The notes beneath the pieces were generated by a model. That model had not been told where the DNA came from. It did no database searches and saw nothing but the letters and a program-made list of their open reading frames with translations. The position numbers and the translations under genes are program-made. This document shows positions 1 through 13,528 of a DNA stretch of 64,000 nt, in pieces. Position 1 is the first letter of the stretch; every line of letters begins with the position of its first letter. The stretch spans positions 1,488,001-1,552,000 of the forward strand of contig JAPXFQ010002722.1 in the NCBI GenBank assembly GCA_028564705.1, written 5' to 3'. This DNA comes from Apricaphanius iberus. Lineage: Eukaryota > Chordata > Actinopteri > Cyprinodontiformes > Aphaniidae.

Positions 1-1020
1 TCAGGATGATATGAGGAATTGAGATGTGAGAAGGGCAGGTCTTTAAAGGTTGTTAATACTTTTTGGAAGTTACTTCAGATCAATGTTTAATTCTCACCTA
101 TAAACCTTTACTGATCAGCCACCTTGATCAGCTTTTTCTTTTCCAGCCGTATATGCTGCCAAACTATTCAACTCATTGGGAGATTCTGTCAAGTATTTTG
201 TGATTTAAAGACCCAAATGTATGGGGGAGGTAAACAGAATAGCGTGCAGAAGTCAACTGTTATGAAATAAAAGACATATCCAGCAAAAAATCTGCAGGAA
301 GGAGAGAGTAGCTGGTTTACATGTATAGTACATAAGACTTAACAACTGATGAGATGCTAGGTTATAGGTGCTGTGGAGGTGATCTTTGGGGCAAGAACAG
401 TTGTCGAAATTCCCTGATGGATAACTGATTTTGGTAAAAAGGAACTAACTCAGTGATGATGGGACCTCAGACAAACAGACAAGAGTCGCAGCAAATGGGG
501 AAATCTGACAAAAAACTGAACACAAATGTCATAGAGTAAATGGTTAAATAAAAAATAGGAATAATTTTAAACCAACGTTACCCAAAAATATAATAATTAA
601 CAAAACTGGCACAAAAATAACCTAAAGGTGATGACCAAATTTAAAGTCCAACAGGTGTGATGTTTAAAGCTGGATATGGAATTGAGTTCTCAACCAACTT
701 CTTCTATCACATATGTTATGAGAGTCCCTCACTTTTTTTAAGTTGTTATATTCATTCATTATACATCTCTTACAACACCTGCCTTACATTTCTCTATTTT
801 AGACTTTACCAATGCAAATAACAATTAACTGAATCGAAATCTTTTGTTAAAATCAACCCTGATTTATTACCAAAAATTGTATTATAATTTACCTGATACT
901 AAACATTGGTTATAAACTAATAAGCTTCATTACAATCAAGGCAATTTGAAAGACCAGTACTTATTGTCCCCCTAGATTATTTTTATTTTCATAAAAAATC
1001 CACAAAATCCTTAGAAAGCC
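1..1020. other. Unannotated intergenic DNA
   Basis: AT-rich, no frame longer than about 60 codons, and no repeat or RNA structure that I recognise. Confidence 0.5.
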
Positions 1021-1022
1021 CG

Positions 1023-1026
<4 letters not shown>

Positions 1027-1112
<86 letters not shown>

Positions 1113-1119
1113 TTTTTTT
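1027..1119. repeat. TA dinucleotide microsatellite followed by a T25 run
   Basis: About 35 uninterrupted TA units (1027-1096) run straight into 25 consecutive T residues (1095-1119). Expected to be length-variable and prone to cruciform formation and to assembly or sequencing error. Confidence 0.97.
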
Positions 1120-3380
1120 ATGTCTTAAATGTCAAGTCAATCTTGTCTTTACAGGTTTATTAAGATTGCACACATATCTAAATGTCACATTTGGACTCAG
1201 TTTTTCTCCATCCAGCCAACACAAGTTGACAGTCTTGGTGACTCCAGATCATTTGCTGACCCAAGACTGCCCCGAGGAGCATAATAAATATTTCTCTGCT
1301 CCTGCACCGTGAGATTTAATGAAGCAAGGTCCAGTTAGATCTGCAGCAGTGCAACCTCACCATAGCAGATTTACAGTCACCAACCTGCTTAAAGCATCAT
1401 TATACAAACCAGTAAAGGACCTGTATGAGGCATGAAGAGTAGGTTCGGGGACTCTCCTTCGGTTATAAATCTGAGCACCAACGACCTCTGGTCTGCATCG
1501 TTGCAAGCTGATCAATAATGGCTGATCTGGTATGGATTCTGTTGCTCTCATCAGGCTGAAGTAAACAAGGTCAAATAATATGCTGCTTTGTTTATTGGTT
1601 AGAATGTGCAGGAAATTGCTAATGGTAACAAGTGGTGAAACAAGATACTTCCACGATCCAAACGACTTTTCATTTCGTAATTGGCTGCCTACTTCATTAC
1701 ATTAGTGGTGACAATTTAGAGACACATAATGAAAGACTGTGAACTGGTCATCATATTTAACAGAGTAAGTCACTGGAATACATGTCCACATTTATAGAAG
1801 CCAAAAATGCAGACAAAACCACTGCAATAAAGAGATGGACTCAAGAAGTAAAGCAAGCATATCTGGGGGGAAAAGCTGGTAAATACGTTATTTGCATAGA
1901 GTTGTAAAATAAAATGTCAACTGTGTGATCAAGGTTGTTTTAAAGGGTTTAAGGTTTTAGAGTGAATTTATTGGTAATGAATGAAAGTCCTTTTGAGCTT
2001 TGATAAACCTGCCACTTCAAGTGCACAGGTTACAGATCAGACATTAATGGGTAACAAAAACATATCACAAGAACATACCTTTAAAGGTTTATGCTTTGAA
2101 ACAAAATTGTGTGTCTCTCATGCAGATGATATTGATGATAACATCCCTTCCTCCATAGTTACAAACAGTTATGACTTCTGTGAGCATCTGCAGGACCCAA
2201 ATAATGGAAAACAGGGTGACAGGATATTGTGACATGTCGACAGATATAGCTACGGTATCTGTGTGTGCAACAACATTCTTTATGCCTGGAAAGTGTGAAG
2301 CAGGAGACCTGGCTAATCAAAGAATTGCTGCTGTTGCAGTACCATGTTGCACCACTGCAATACCACCCTATAAGGGATATATATCAAACAGGCAGTTCAT
2401 TACCTGAAGTGCTTGGCTCGTGCATCAGCCTCATGTGAAGATATTGATCTCTTACCATCCCATCACCTGCATGAGGATCAGCTCATTTCTGTGGTTCATA
2501 GAAAATACTGGAAATAAGTTTTTGAGCTGTCTCTTTCTGGGTATCCCCATATGTTGAGTGTATCCTCTTAAAACCCCTTAGGGTGTATTTTTTACAAGCT
2601 TTTTGAAACAAAGAGAACCTTTATTTAATCTTTTTTTGGATTAAATTCCTCTTACAAGGAATGCTTCATCCCAGTGGTGTGGCTTTTCCTCACAATGACG
2701 GCATTTTCAAAGTCCTTCATTCTGAAGGTCAGCCTTTTGACCTGCCCTCCTGATGTGACATTATAAGTCAGAAGTAACATGCACGATTCTTTGTTTTGTC
2801 ATTGGCTGAAATCTACCCTGGTTAAGACACAGCAAACTGTATATGCCCAAAGAATCATGCTATCAGCATGTTTCATGGATGACAGATGGTGCATGCATGG
2901 TTTTCTATTTTCCAAGAAAGAAGCTCCATTTTACTCTTGTCTCAAAACAATGTTTATTTGGCATATTTCTTTCAGCAGACTATAAAGAAAATTGACAATT
3001 TAACCTTTTAAAAAGCAGTGGTTTTCCTGCAAGATCAATAAATGAGCTAAAAGATACATACCTGCTATTTTTATTTTCCAGACTTAAAGATCTTAGAAGG
3101 CAACAAATTATGCCAGAATCTAAATAAATTGAACTGATCGTAAACACAGTGAAATATATTGTTCTGGGAATGCTAAAACTATGTCCAACGCCTAATTCAC
3201 GCCTGGGGCTGAAACGGTGAGGTGCGGACTCTGTGTGGTTTCTGCAAAGACGAAAAAACATATAATCCTGTCCTATCGGAAAATTCACACTGGCTGCGGT
3301 GTGGCTGTGGTACGAATGTGGAGCTCCATTGATTTACTACATCAAGTCTATTTTTTCCCAACACCGCAAGGGAATTTACA
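1120..3380. other. Unannotated intergenic DNA
   Basis: Nothing recognised. Small frames at 1357-1551 (-), 1981-2232 (+) and 2779-2985 (+) show no domain, signal or splice context and are treated as chance. Confidence 0.45.
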
Positions 3381-4155
3381 TAAATTGGGGGTTTTAGGGC
3401 TCCAACAAAGTAAGAGCCATTATCCACAAATGAAGAAAACATTGAACACTGAGGTTCGATCTACTAAAACTACTCCGAGATGCGTGAACAAGTCATTCAG
3501 AAAGTCTGTGCAAAAGTGATATTAAAAGGAGTTGCCAAATCTAAAACATAGGAACACAAAGTCCAATCTCACATTTGCCAAAACAATAAAATGTGATGGT
3601 CCCCAAGACTTTTTGCTAAATGGACAACTTTTGGACAAAACAGTTTTTTTGTTTTTTTAATAAATGTGTGTGCTGTGTCACATCTAGCAAAAAAATAATA
3701 CAGCAATTCTGGAAAATAACATCTTACTGAGAGGTGGACATGGTGGTAAAAGAATGATGATCTGGAAATGCTTTGCTTCATAAGTGATGCAACCATAAAG
3801 TCTGCTATCCTGCAGGGAAATATTTGAATGTCAGTTTGTGACCTTGGCCTGTTGCACATTTGGTTTGTACGGCAGAAAAATTATCCTATAGGCACACCAG
3901 CAAGTCCACCTCTGAAAGGCTAAAAAGATAAAAAATGAAGGTCTTGGAGTAGCTTAGTCAAAGTCTGAAGTTAAACACATTTGAAACAACATGGCATTAC
4001 CTCAAAAAAGCCATCCAACCGTAAAAAAAATTTCAGTATGATTTAGGTAGAAGTATAGGCCAAAATTCCTCAAATCAGCAGTTGCTGTCGCCAAAGTTTA
4101 CACTTCCAGTGGAATAATTTATCAGGTTTATGGAGCAATCTTTTTTTTTTATATA
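3380..4155 (+). pseudogene. Decayed Tc1-like transposase remnant
   Basis: Successive segments match Tc1-type transposase in order but in different frames. An N-terminal helix-turn-helix piece reads 'AGAGCCATTATCCACAAATG' at about 3409. The segment around CCCCAAGACTTTTTGCTAAA (3601) follows, and then the conserved 'caccagcaagtccacctctg' near 3895 that precedes the final catalytic Glu region. Near 4125 a run resembling the 3' terminus (TATGGAGCAATC) closes the element. Frameshifts and stops throughout; inactive. Confidence 0.75.
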
Positions 4156-5254
4156 TAGGTCTAGGATGGTTTAAATAGCTTAACATATACAATCCCTTTT
4201 GTGTATTTACTGTACACAGTTTATCTTCAGATTATATTTGGATTTGTTTTATGATCTGAGATTTATGTATAACAAAATAAGAGAGGAAATCTTAAAATGT
4301 TTTTTTTTTCAAAGCTCAGTATCAGCAATCCCATTGTCCCTATTAAAAAGCTTTATCAACTTGAAGTTGTACTGGATTATTATTTGTCTTTTTGTCTTAC
4401 TCTTGCTGTGGTTTTTAGTGAATGATGCATTGCACCAACAGTAAGTGTGACCTGAAATTTCTTGCAATGCAATCTGTCTGAAACTCTTTATACTGTACAT
4501 GTTTTTCTTACCACTTCAAGCACAATGAGCTTTAAAAAAAAAGAAAACAGGTCACTTATACAAACACCTGGTATCAGTTCCAACAAGCGGAACAATTGAC
4601 TTTATTTTAATGATAAAGTTACCTACAGAGAGTTATCATTTACAGTTATTCACACCCCCATGAAAGATTTTCAACTGTGTACATTATCATTCAAAAAGGG
4701 ACCCCCCCACTTTAAAAACTTTTTTTTTTTAAGTATGCAACATTTAGGGTCACAATTATGCTAAAATTAAACTACAAATGTGTATGCCTCACTGTATTTA
4801 TATTGCAGTATTTGTACTTTGAAGTATTGCCCCCTCAGTAAGTAATAAATACAAGGCAATTTCACCAAGCAGTAAGTCACAATTTGGACTGTGGCCTTGT
4901 GCTGTTGAGGCATAATTTCACTTTAAAGTTTACTAATATTTTTGCAGTGGAAGCTCTTTGATGGTTTGGTGTGTGCCAGTCATTGGATTTGCTGACTGGT
5001 TGGATTTCCCTGTTCTGCATTTCTACTCCACCTCAACCACTTATTCACAAAGCCTATATGGCAGCTGAAGTACATTAACACTCCCAGCTGTATAATGTCA
5101 TGCACACTGAGGGAAAAAAATGACTGCAAAATGGATCCATTTACTAATTTGACTTTAACAGCAATCAAAGGAAGTTGATTTAGGCAAAGGTGACAAAAAT
5201 ATAGAGGAGTTTATAAAAATGTGCATTTATGGGACTGCTGTTGTAAGAGACTGC

Positions 5255-6745
5255 TGTGCCTTCCCAGGTGTTTATACCTGTTAAATTGATTCACATTTTG
5301 TTGCATTATAACTACAAACTATAGCATTTAAATTGTATTAGATGGGCTACCTTAGAGGAGAGGTTCTGGTTTTTGTTTTTTAAAGCTGGATTTTTTTTAG
5401 TAAATATTAGATTCAGTTACTCACCCAAACAAGTTTGGAAATACTTGGAGTGCTTCGGGAAAAGTTTATATACAATTGCAATCAGTGTATATCCATATAA
5501 TCGGAGTCATTGGATGGAGATTTGTCGCCTGTAATAATTATCTGCCCAAAACTCCTTTATTTAGCCATGTTTTGTTATTAATCATTAGCACTACTCCCAT
5601 CCGATATCAGAATGTCTTGGAAGTGTTTATTAGTTCTGTTCTGGAGTGATTTAGAGGCAATAATTCAACTACACTAGCACACGATTTCAGTTGAGTCACT
5701 GCCGTGTTCCATCGTAGTTGTAGTCTGAGCAAAACTTTCACTCTGTTCTCTGTGGTGGTGGGCTTGACAGAATTTGCTGCTGCAAATGTCAACATGATTG
5801 GCGTTTGCATGTTTCCAAATTGCATTACCTAAATTATCAATTCGACTAAGTTCAGCTTCTACAGGCTCCCTTTCCGCAACCATGCAGACTATAGCAGTAA
5901 AGGTGGACGGCTGCGGCGACATTGAATTCCCAGGTAACTGTAAGTTGGAATCGGTTGCATTAAAAGCCTGTAAAACACCCAGAAGCTAATACCTTAGCAC
6001 CTCCAAGAATTCCAGGGGAATATTGCTAACTATTCATAACAAAACATGGTTAAATGAATGGGTTTTGGGGCAGATAATGCCTTATCACAAGCAGAAAATC
6101 TCCTGCCCTGATTGACTCCCATTATATGGATATACGCTGATCGTAACTGGACATAAATTTCTCCCGAAGCAGTCCAAGTGTCTCCAAACTCGTCTGAGTG
6201 AGTAACTGAATGTAATACTTTCTAAGAATAAGGTCATGGTAAAAAAATAATAATAATAATTCTGCTTTAAGCTGTATTAAGTTTTGTTTACAGCTAGCCA
6301 CAAGTCACACAGGACACTGCAATTAGGTGGAAGAAGCAGCTTTGGTCCAATGAGACCCAAACTAACCTAACTAAATACACAATAACCACAGTGACACATG
6401 AAAACGGTAGCATCATGATATGGTTTTTTTTTCTTCCCTGCGGGCAAGGACAGCTATGCTGATCAGAGTTGACCTGAAGATGAATAAAGACAAATACTTG
6501 GCAACACTGGTTGAAAATTCATTATAGATTTCAAATTACCTTCATCACAAGCTACACTGGAATGGTTTTGACTGATAAATATTCATGTGCTACAGTGATC
6601 TAATGAAAATTATGAATTCATAACAAGAATCAGGAAATGTAATTTTAACTGACACTCTTCATCTAATGTGATTGAGCAGGGTATAAAAGTTGCAAACGTT
6701 TTTATTCCTTCGTGTGCAAACCTGATAGAGACATACGCTAATACT
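5255..6745 (+). pseudogene. Tc1-like transposon relic split by a foldback element
   Basis: 5255-5350 reads as a Tc1 left terminus (GTGCCTTCCC, then CACATTTTGTTGCATTATAA). The transposase interior resumes at about 6285, with TTTGGTCCAATGAGACC (the D-E motif block), the AGCATCATGATATGG block, an 'ACACTGGAATGGTTTTGA' block near 6554, and the GTAGAGACATAC-like block near 6726. A foldback element occupies 5354 to about 6240 between the two parts. Frameshifted and non-functional. The intact order of both halves supports insertion rather than two unrelated fragments. Confidence 0.65.
5354..6240. mobile_element. Foldback/MITE family copy A, inserted in a Tc1 relic
   Basis: Long inverted arms: about 100 bp at 5409-5515 pairs with 6114-6220, including TTCAGTTACTCACCCAAAC versus the reversed TTCAGTTACTCACTCAGAC, plus the TATATCCATATAAT block. 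There is no coding capacity. A second diverged copy lies at 54058-54973. The outer ends are blurred, particularly on the right where an ATA microsatellite-like run has grown, so the limits are approximate. Confidence 0.75.
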
Positions 6746-8390
6746 CTGATTTTCTACAAAATATTAAATCCACACCATGCTTTTCAGATTTTCCTTTGCA
6801 AAAGCATTTGAAAAAGGTGCATTATCGTATAAAAAATAGGAGCAGAGACTGTATATTTGGTACTAAATGAGGGAGGTCACTATTTTCAAAAGATTCTTAT
6901 GTTTACATTTGTTTCTTTAATCAAACACACAAAGATAATAAAGATTAGAGGAGAGAGTAAAGCGATGCATTAGAAGGCCATCAGAGAAGCTTATCTCAGC
7001 AGCCAATGTCTGTTCCTTTAGACTGAGCAGTTGGTAATGAATAGTCTCCTGAGAGCACAGATTAGCCATTCATTAATATATTCTGTTTGATGGTAGCAGA
7101 CAGGAAGGTGAGACCACTCCTGACCTCCGAGTCCCCCAGTGTCATACGGCAAGACTGAAGAAGATAGATGCTGTATGTGACGGCAGATGGAACTAGCCTT
7201 AAAGACACCGCACTGAATTTTTTACAATTCATCCTGAGGTTTTAAACAACACATGTCTCATGGTGCACACCCTCACTGCCAGAATGAATGGATTGGTCAG
7301 AGCCATCGCCCTGGAACTTTGATTTAGAGGTGGCCTTCACCTGATGTCCACACTTAAGGAGCTTCTCAGCTTCTCTTTTTATTCCCTCGCTATCAAATGA
7401 CGAAAAGATAAAAGCCCTGCATACCAAATTGCATGTCAAGGTTTGTTAACTAAGAGGCTGAAGGACAGGAAACTGTAATAAAGATCTGTCATACTTTGCA
7501 GGTAGTTGAAATGAAATAAATTGTATCATTTTAAATTGTGTTCCTGAGACCAAGTAACATAAAAATGGCGACATAGCAATTTAAAACTACCTGAACACTA
7601 AGCAATCTCTACATGCAGGATATGTGGAAAAAAAACAAAAACAAATCTGCATCTATATAATGCAATAACTGCATGTCTGCCTTAGTGAATTTCTGACAAA
7701 ACAACCCTGCTCTGGAAATAAAACTGTAAAATTGATCTCATTTGTTGCTGGGAGGTCCAGTCAAATCATGTCACTCCGGTGGTCCTTTTCTTCTGTGATA
7801 CTCACAATAACCAAATATTAAGGAAAAAGTCCATTAAAGCCTCTTTCGAAATGGCAGCCAAACTAAATATTTTTGAAACCTTCAAAAGAAGGAAATGAAA
7901 AAGAAAAATCTCTCAAATAATGTTGAAATAAGAAAACACATTACCATGACATGCCCCTAATATAGGGAGAATGGCTCACCAAAACCGAATCATAAAAGAC
8001 TTTTTTGCAGTTTAGTATTACGCTGCTCACAACTGGGATTTGACTCACTCACTCATTCTGGTAATAACATTTCCTGCCTGCTGCTCACATTACAGCATGA
8101 AAAATGCTGATGAAAAATTTAATCCCGTGAACTAATTTGTGTGGAGCAGGAAGACCTGCAGACATTTGTCCTGGTTGGAGGTACTTATGACAGAGTAGGA
8201 CTGACAATGCAGTTTTGATGTCTGATGGACCTCGGAACCTGTAGCCCCGTCATGGTAATGTCAAAAAGGTGCAGATTCAGTAAATGCCCATTGATGCTAC
8301 ACATAAAAATGACTCTCCTGGGCCAGACTAGGACTGTAAAACAGGTTATACATCATCGATAGGCAGAAAACTGCCATTGGATGAAACTGA
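6745..8390. other. Unannotated intergenic DNA
   Basis: No gene or repeat recognised. The stretch around 6950-7100 is mixed-composition single-copy-looking DNA with several ATTA/TAAT motifs; it could be conserved non-coding sequence, but there is nothing decisive. Confidence 0.4.
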
Positions 8391-8391
8391 T

Positions 8392-8530
8392 ACGGTGCCT
8401 TTCAAACATTGTCACAGCCTGTGATATTTTCAGTTTTTCGAACACAACCACAAACACATATCTATTGTTTGGATTTTATGTGACAACAGTGTGGTGGGGA
8501 ATGAATAATATATTGTGTTGCAAAATCACA
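8392..8530 (+). mobile_element. Tc1-like terminal fragment
   Basis: The stretch begins ACGGTGCCTTTCAAACATTG and continues through ACACAACCACAAACACATAT and TTGGATTTTATGTGACAA, the same order as the left terminus of the Tc1-like family seen at 5255. No transposase follows, so it is a solitary end. Confidence 0.6.
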
Positions 8531-8559
8531 ATCGCAAGTGATATTTAAAATTATTATTT

Positions 8560-11060
8560 ACCAGTATATTCTTTGGATGAGTGTGACAATGAGACTTTGT
8601 CTCTTTATATTGTCAGTTTGGTTGGAGATAAGTCAATCTGAACATAATCAGGCAAAAACAACAAGAAGGTTTAATTCATTTATTTATGGTTGATGATAGG
8701 TTTGGTGCATTTCCTGCAAATGAGTTACGAAAAAAGAGGTTAGTGGTTGGATTGAAATACTTTGATAGTTTTTTTTTTTTTTATTTACCTGGACCCTCTT
8801 TCTCCACAGGAGGGCACAGCCAAAAGGTTTCCCTAGAGTTCTGTGCACCTTATCAATAGTTGGGTTGAACCATTGTGGGAAATAAAATGGGGGAAAGGAA
8901 TGTGTAAGTGCTGTGGCTTTTCTGTTCAGTCTAGGAAGAACTATAGTTTTGAATATTTTTATGTTTTATGTTTGTATACTGTATGTGTTAATGTAAATAT
9001 GTGTTTTGTATCACTGTAAAGTACCTTGTCTGTTTCCCCAGGTAATGGTTTATCCGAATTAGAGCACCTGTGTATATATTGGCTGTCTTCCCATTGTATG
9101 TTGTTGGTATGGTTGGTGATGCTAAAGTGCCACAAGAAGAGTAAAAATGAAAAAGAAGCTTCCTGACCACTTTGTCACAAGCCGTCTGTTGGGACCCCAC
9201 CTCCATGGCCGTTTTCAGTACTGAAGAGGTTACAATGAGCTGCAGAGATTGACAGCTGAGGTGGTCAAAATCTGTTCACTCATCCAGGACTGCACCCTCC
9301 TAAATATGTTTATGTAAGAGTGGCAGCTAGATCTAGAGCCGTATGAATTCCAATTGTGCAGTTCAAATAAGCAGCTTGAGAGTGGGAGCAGTACAGTAAC
9401 ACTAAACATGCTGCCAGAGATAAAAATTGAATAGTTTTGCCAATCGGAGCATTAGAAGTCTATTCAAACTCCGGAACTAACCAAGTTTAGAATCCAATGT
9501 AATAAAATAAAATAATAAATACAAATAATAAAACAATTGCAAAGACTGTTTGGCTTTTTGCTGAACAGAATAAATGCAAATGCATTGAAAAGTTGTTCTA
9601 CGTACTATTTACTCAAGAGACTGGCTATAGCTGCGTCTCTATCACCAATGAAATTGCACAACTTGAAGTTCCGAAAATAAATTTGCCTAATGGAAACACG
9701 GCAATTTCGAAAAATGTTTCCTTTTTTTTCAATACGTTTTTGCGCTTGGATGAGGTGGTTTTTCAAGCGTATCGAAATTCATATCTGGAATATCAATATA
9801 TTTACTGTAAATGTTCAAATCCATCGCTACTTTTCTTATGCGTGAAAACTTGTGATTTAAGCTGGGTTTGTTATTTAATGGAAACACCGCAGTTGCCAAA
9901 ATTGTGTTTTTTTGACACTTAGACAATATTGACAAAGTTTTGAACATATTTGTAAAATGCAGCTTATGAATGTGTTTCACATTTTCATATTTTCATTTGT
10001 AAAAAGAAAAGAAAAAGCTTTGAAATCATGTATTACTTTCTTTTAACATCATGATTAAACAATATTTTATGTTGGTCCATCACGTAAAATTTTTGTGTTA
10101 AAAATAAGACTGACAAATTGTAGGAACGTTTATGGTGTAAGATTACCTTCATAAATCCCAGTATGTTATTTTTACATATCAGTGGGCATCTAAATACTTT
10201 TTAAATAACAAGAGAACAAAATGTGTTCAGGTTCCAGAACAACAAGCATTATTTTTATTTTCTGGACTTCAACTGACCACATTGTCAGAGTTTTGATCTC
10301 CTTTTAAGCATGGTTTAGCAAAATAGCACAAGTCAATAAAACACACAGCTGAGTAGCCTAATGGAAAATTTTCTGGAAATGTGATTATGGAATGAACAGC
10401 TAGAAGGCAGATGTTACTGACCCATATGTGACTGGAGCTCTCATGGTCTTGTATCTTTTTAGCCATTACTCAGAGGATACATTGGGCCAGTGACGTCTGT
10501 ACATTTGACACATTATCTCAGTGATTCAATTGTCTTTCTGTTACCATCAAACCAACTGTCCAGGGAGATACAATAGGAGTATTAAGTCTCTCTGTCATCT
10601 GTGGGACCTTGGAGACCATAAAGACCCAGATGCCAGATATCCCATTGTGGGGGAGGTATGGGTTAAGACTGAAGTGACTGATTGCGGAGCAACTGTGTAG
10701 ACTTGCTTTTAATGACGCTGGGCAAAGATAATCAACTAACGCCTGGTTGCATGGCCGGTACTTACTCCAAAATAAGTGGACAGATTGGATGTAAAAGTGC
10801 ATTTCCCAAATGGAAATTCAACCATCCGTCATTTAGCTGAAATAAAATACTCTTAGGTGGAGCAGCTCTTACATGTACCAACAAATGGGCTTTCTGCCTT
10901 TTATGTATTGAATCCTGATTTAGAATTATGACAAGATATTATTCTTCTCAGAAGTGAAGAGGTTTACTGATAAATTTGTAAAATGGTTTCATTACAATAA
11001 ATTATGTTGATGATTATGATGATGATGTGATATTAACATTGTAATCAAAAAGTATTTGTC
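8560..11060. other. Unannotated intergenic DNA with a possible MITE at 9640-9960
   Basis: At about 9690 and 9876 the motif TAATGGAAACAC recurs in direct orientation, followed by gCaATT-like sequence, suggesting a short dispersed element. A 109-codon frame (9593-9922) crosses it and has no recognisable domain. The rest is AT-rich without identified content. Confidence 0.35.
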
Positions 11061-11063
11061 CAG

Positions 11064-12434
11064 GCAATCAGATAAACAATAATATATATGCTGATGATAC
11101 ACAGTTGTACATCTCCATGTCTCCTGATGACACACGGCCAATGGATGCACTTTTTAACTGCGTTTTAGACATTAAATTCTGGATGGCAGAAAACTCTCTT
11201 CAGCTCAACCAGGAGAAAACTGAGGTTTTAGTTGTCGGTCCTGAGGCTCAGAGAGAGAAACTTTTACCAAAACTACAATCATTGTCTTTTAATCCTACTT
11301 TACAAGTGAAGAACCCGGGCGTGATTTTTGACTCTGAGCTGACTTTTATCCCTCACATTAAAAACATCACCAAAATAGGTTTTTATCACCTAAAGAACAT
11401 TGCCAGAGTCCGCCTCATTCTCTCTCGGGCCAATACGGAGACGCTAATGCATGCTTTTATCACCAGTAGAATTGATTATTGTAATGCCCTGTTTTCTGGT
11501 CTTCCCAAAAAGACTACCTCAGGTTTACAGCTTTTACAGAATTCAGCAGCTCGTGTCCTGATGAAGACTAGGAGGCGGGAGCACATTATACCGGTCTTAG
11601 AATCACTGCATTGGCTCCCCGTATGTTTCAGGGTCGATTTTAAGGTTCTTTTAATGGTTTTTAAGTGTCTTAATGGTCTTGGGCCTTCTTATCTGTCAGA
11701 AATGCTTTTACCGTATGAACCCTCGCGGTCTCTGCGCTCCTCTGGCAGCCGTCTCCTTGTCATCCCCAAAGTCAGGACACAGACTCATGGTGAGGCGTCT
11801 TTGCATTATTATGGCCCTCACCTCTGGAACAGGCTGCCAGAGGATCTCAGGGCCGCAGAGAACGTTAATGTTTTTAAGAGCAGGCTCAAGACTCACCTTT
11901 TTAGCTTAGCCTTAAACTAATTACTATTTATTAATGTATTTTTAACCGATCATCATGTTTTACCTGATTTAATTTTTAGTTTAGCTTTTAACTGTTTATT
12001 TATTAATCTGCTTTACATTTTTATTATTTATTTTACACTTATTGTTTTATACTTTATATTTTATAAACTTTATATTCAAACGTATTTTATTCTATCTTGC
12101 CAGTGTTTCCTCTCTGGGGGCCCCCTGCATGGGGCGCCCTGGGTCGGAGCCTTGGCTGCTGCTGTTGATCTGCTGCTGCTGATGCAGATGACTCCCATGA
12201 TGGCATTTCCTGGCTCATCTGTACTCAGCCCGCTTTTTGTAGCTTCTAAGTGTGTGTTTGTGTGTGTGTGAGTATGGCTCATGGGTTGGGTTGGGAGGGG
12301 TTGTATTTGCATTGATGATTTTATTTTTGAAGGGGGGGGTTGTGGGGTTATTTTAAATCTGTAAAGCACTTTGAGTAACTTTGTTTGTTTGAAAAGCGCT
12401 TTATAAATAAAGTTTGATTGATTGATTGATTGTT
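11064..12434 (+). mobile_element. 5'-truncated L2-like LINE (copy II)
   Basis: An open frame of 271 codons at 11105-11920 encodes the C-terminal half of an L2/CR1-clade reverse transcriptase. Just before its first ATG is the catalytic YADD box (TATGCTGATGAT at 11087). The frame includes LNQEKTEVLVVGP, FYHLKNIARVR, SRIDYCNALFSGLP, LESLHWLPV and LWNRLPEDLR, typical of teleost L2 elements. It is followed by a 3' UTR ending AAAAGCGCTTTATAAATAAA and then a GATT-repeat tail (12416-12433). The element is cut off just upstream of YADD and lacks the endonuclease and RT fingers. The frame is undamaged, so this is a relatively young dead-on-arrival copy. Confidence 0.9.
11105..11920 (+). pseudogene. L2-like reverse transcriptase, C-terminal fragment
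   Basis: 271 codons uninterrupted to TAA. The product lacks the endonuclease and the first RT motifs, so it cannot retrotranspose by itself. The conserved C-terminal block runs from the post-YADD primer-grip region to the SRLKTHLFSLAL end shared by fish L2 proteins. Any expression would depend on a chance promoter. Confidence 0.85.
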
Positions 12435-12603
12435 TGATATACATTTTTCGCAAAACCTTCCTCAATTTCATTGACTTGTTTTTTTCTGCAAAGACTGGAT
12501 TTTAGTACATTTTTTTTATTGTTTGGATTCCTTACTAATCTTTGAGATTCTAACTTTATAAGAAATGATTAATATATTTTTCTAAGATGTATTATTTTTT
12601 TAA

Positions 12604-13117
12604 TTTAAAGTGACAGTGTGTAGTTTTTGCAATAAATCTTTGAAAAGAGCCATTAAAATGTTATGTAATAATAATTACGTAAAGCACATTAATTGCAAAA
12701 TATTGGTGATATTGTAAAATATAACTTTAAAAATCAGTTTTAAAATACATAGGCGCTGGTCCTCTTTTAAGGGGAAAGCCATATTACATGACATCTTTAC
12801 TTCTACAAGAGCCTAGACGGACAAAGCGCACGGACCACGCCCGCTATTAAAACATTGATTTCTCCTCAAAATGCAAAAAAGTTTCTCCATAAATACATTT
12901 TTACCTCTTCACTAGTTCCAAGCGATGAAAGAGAGACTGATGTGCTCGTCATGTTGCTGCAAATAGATCATTCCCAGGGAATTGAGCGTTTGAAAATAGC
13001 CCCTGTTGGACTTCCATAGTTGAGTTTCTTACTCGAAGACACAGATACCGCATGCTTGTGATAATTTAGGTATGCACTGCCCCCTACTGGCCGAAAATAA
13101 CACACTGTGCCTTTAAA
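12604..13117. mobile_element. Inverted-repeat MITE-like element
   Basis: Left end TTTAAAGTGACAGTGTGT and right end ACACACTGTGCCTTTAAA are inverted repeats with two mismatches in about 17 bp. The 514-bp interior is non-coding and includes a GCACTGCCCCCTACTGGCC motif near the right end, a feature common to many teleost interspersed repeats. The TTTAAA at both ends leaves the target duplication ambiguous. Confidence 0.65.
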
Positions 13118-13528
13118 ATGTCAGGGGTTTTTTTGTTTTGTTTTTTTCATTTAATAGCTGACCTGAGCACATTCAAAAACAACAGGGCTAACCAATGTGC
13201 TGAACATATATAATAATTGAAGTACTATAAGAAGACACATAACAGATTTTATAAAGCAATTCAAACAAATAAAAATGACCTCTGTCTTATGCTGGGCCAA
13301 ACTAAAAGAAAAAAACAAAAACTCTTCAGATTACATTTAAATATGCTCACAGAGAGGAGCTCTCTAATGCGCACTGGCAGTAAATGCTAAAGCGTTGGAG
13401 CTGCCACAGAAAAACCTCAGTCTCCTTCTTCTGCTCTGTCCTCAGAACATCCAAGAGAAGTCGGTCTGCTGACCTGAATGAACTGGTGGGGTGATGTAAT
13501 TGCAAAAGCTTATAAAGGCAAGACAGGG

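Noticed and set aside
12076..12471. 131-codon minus-strand frame
   Set aside because: It is antisense to the L2 3' UTR and includes translated GATT and GTGT simple repeats.
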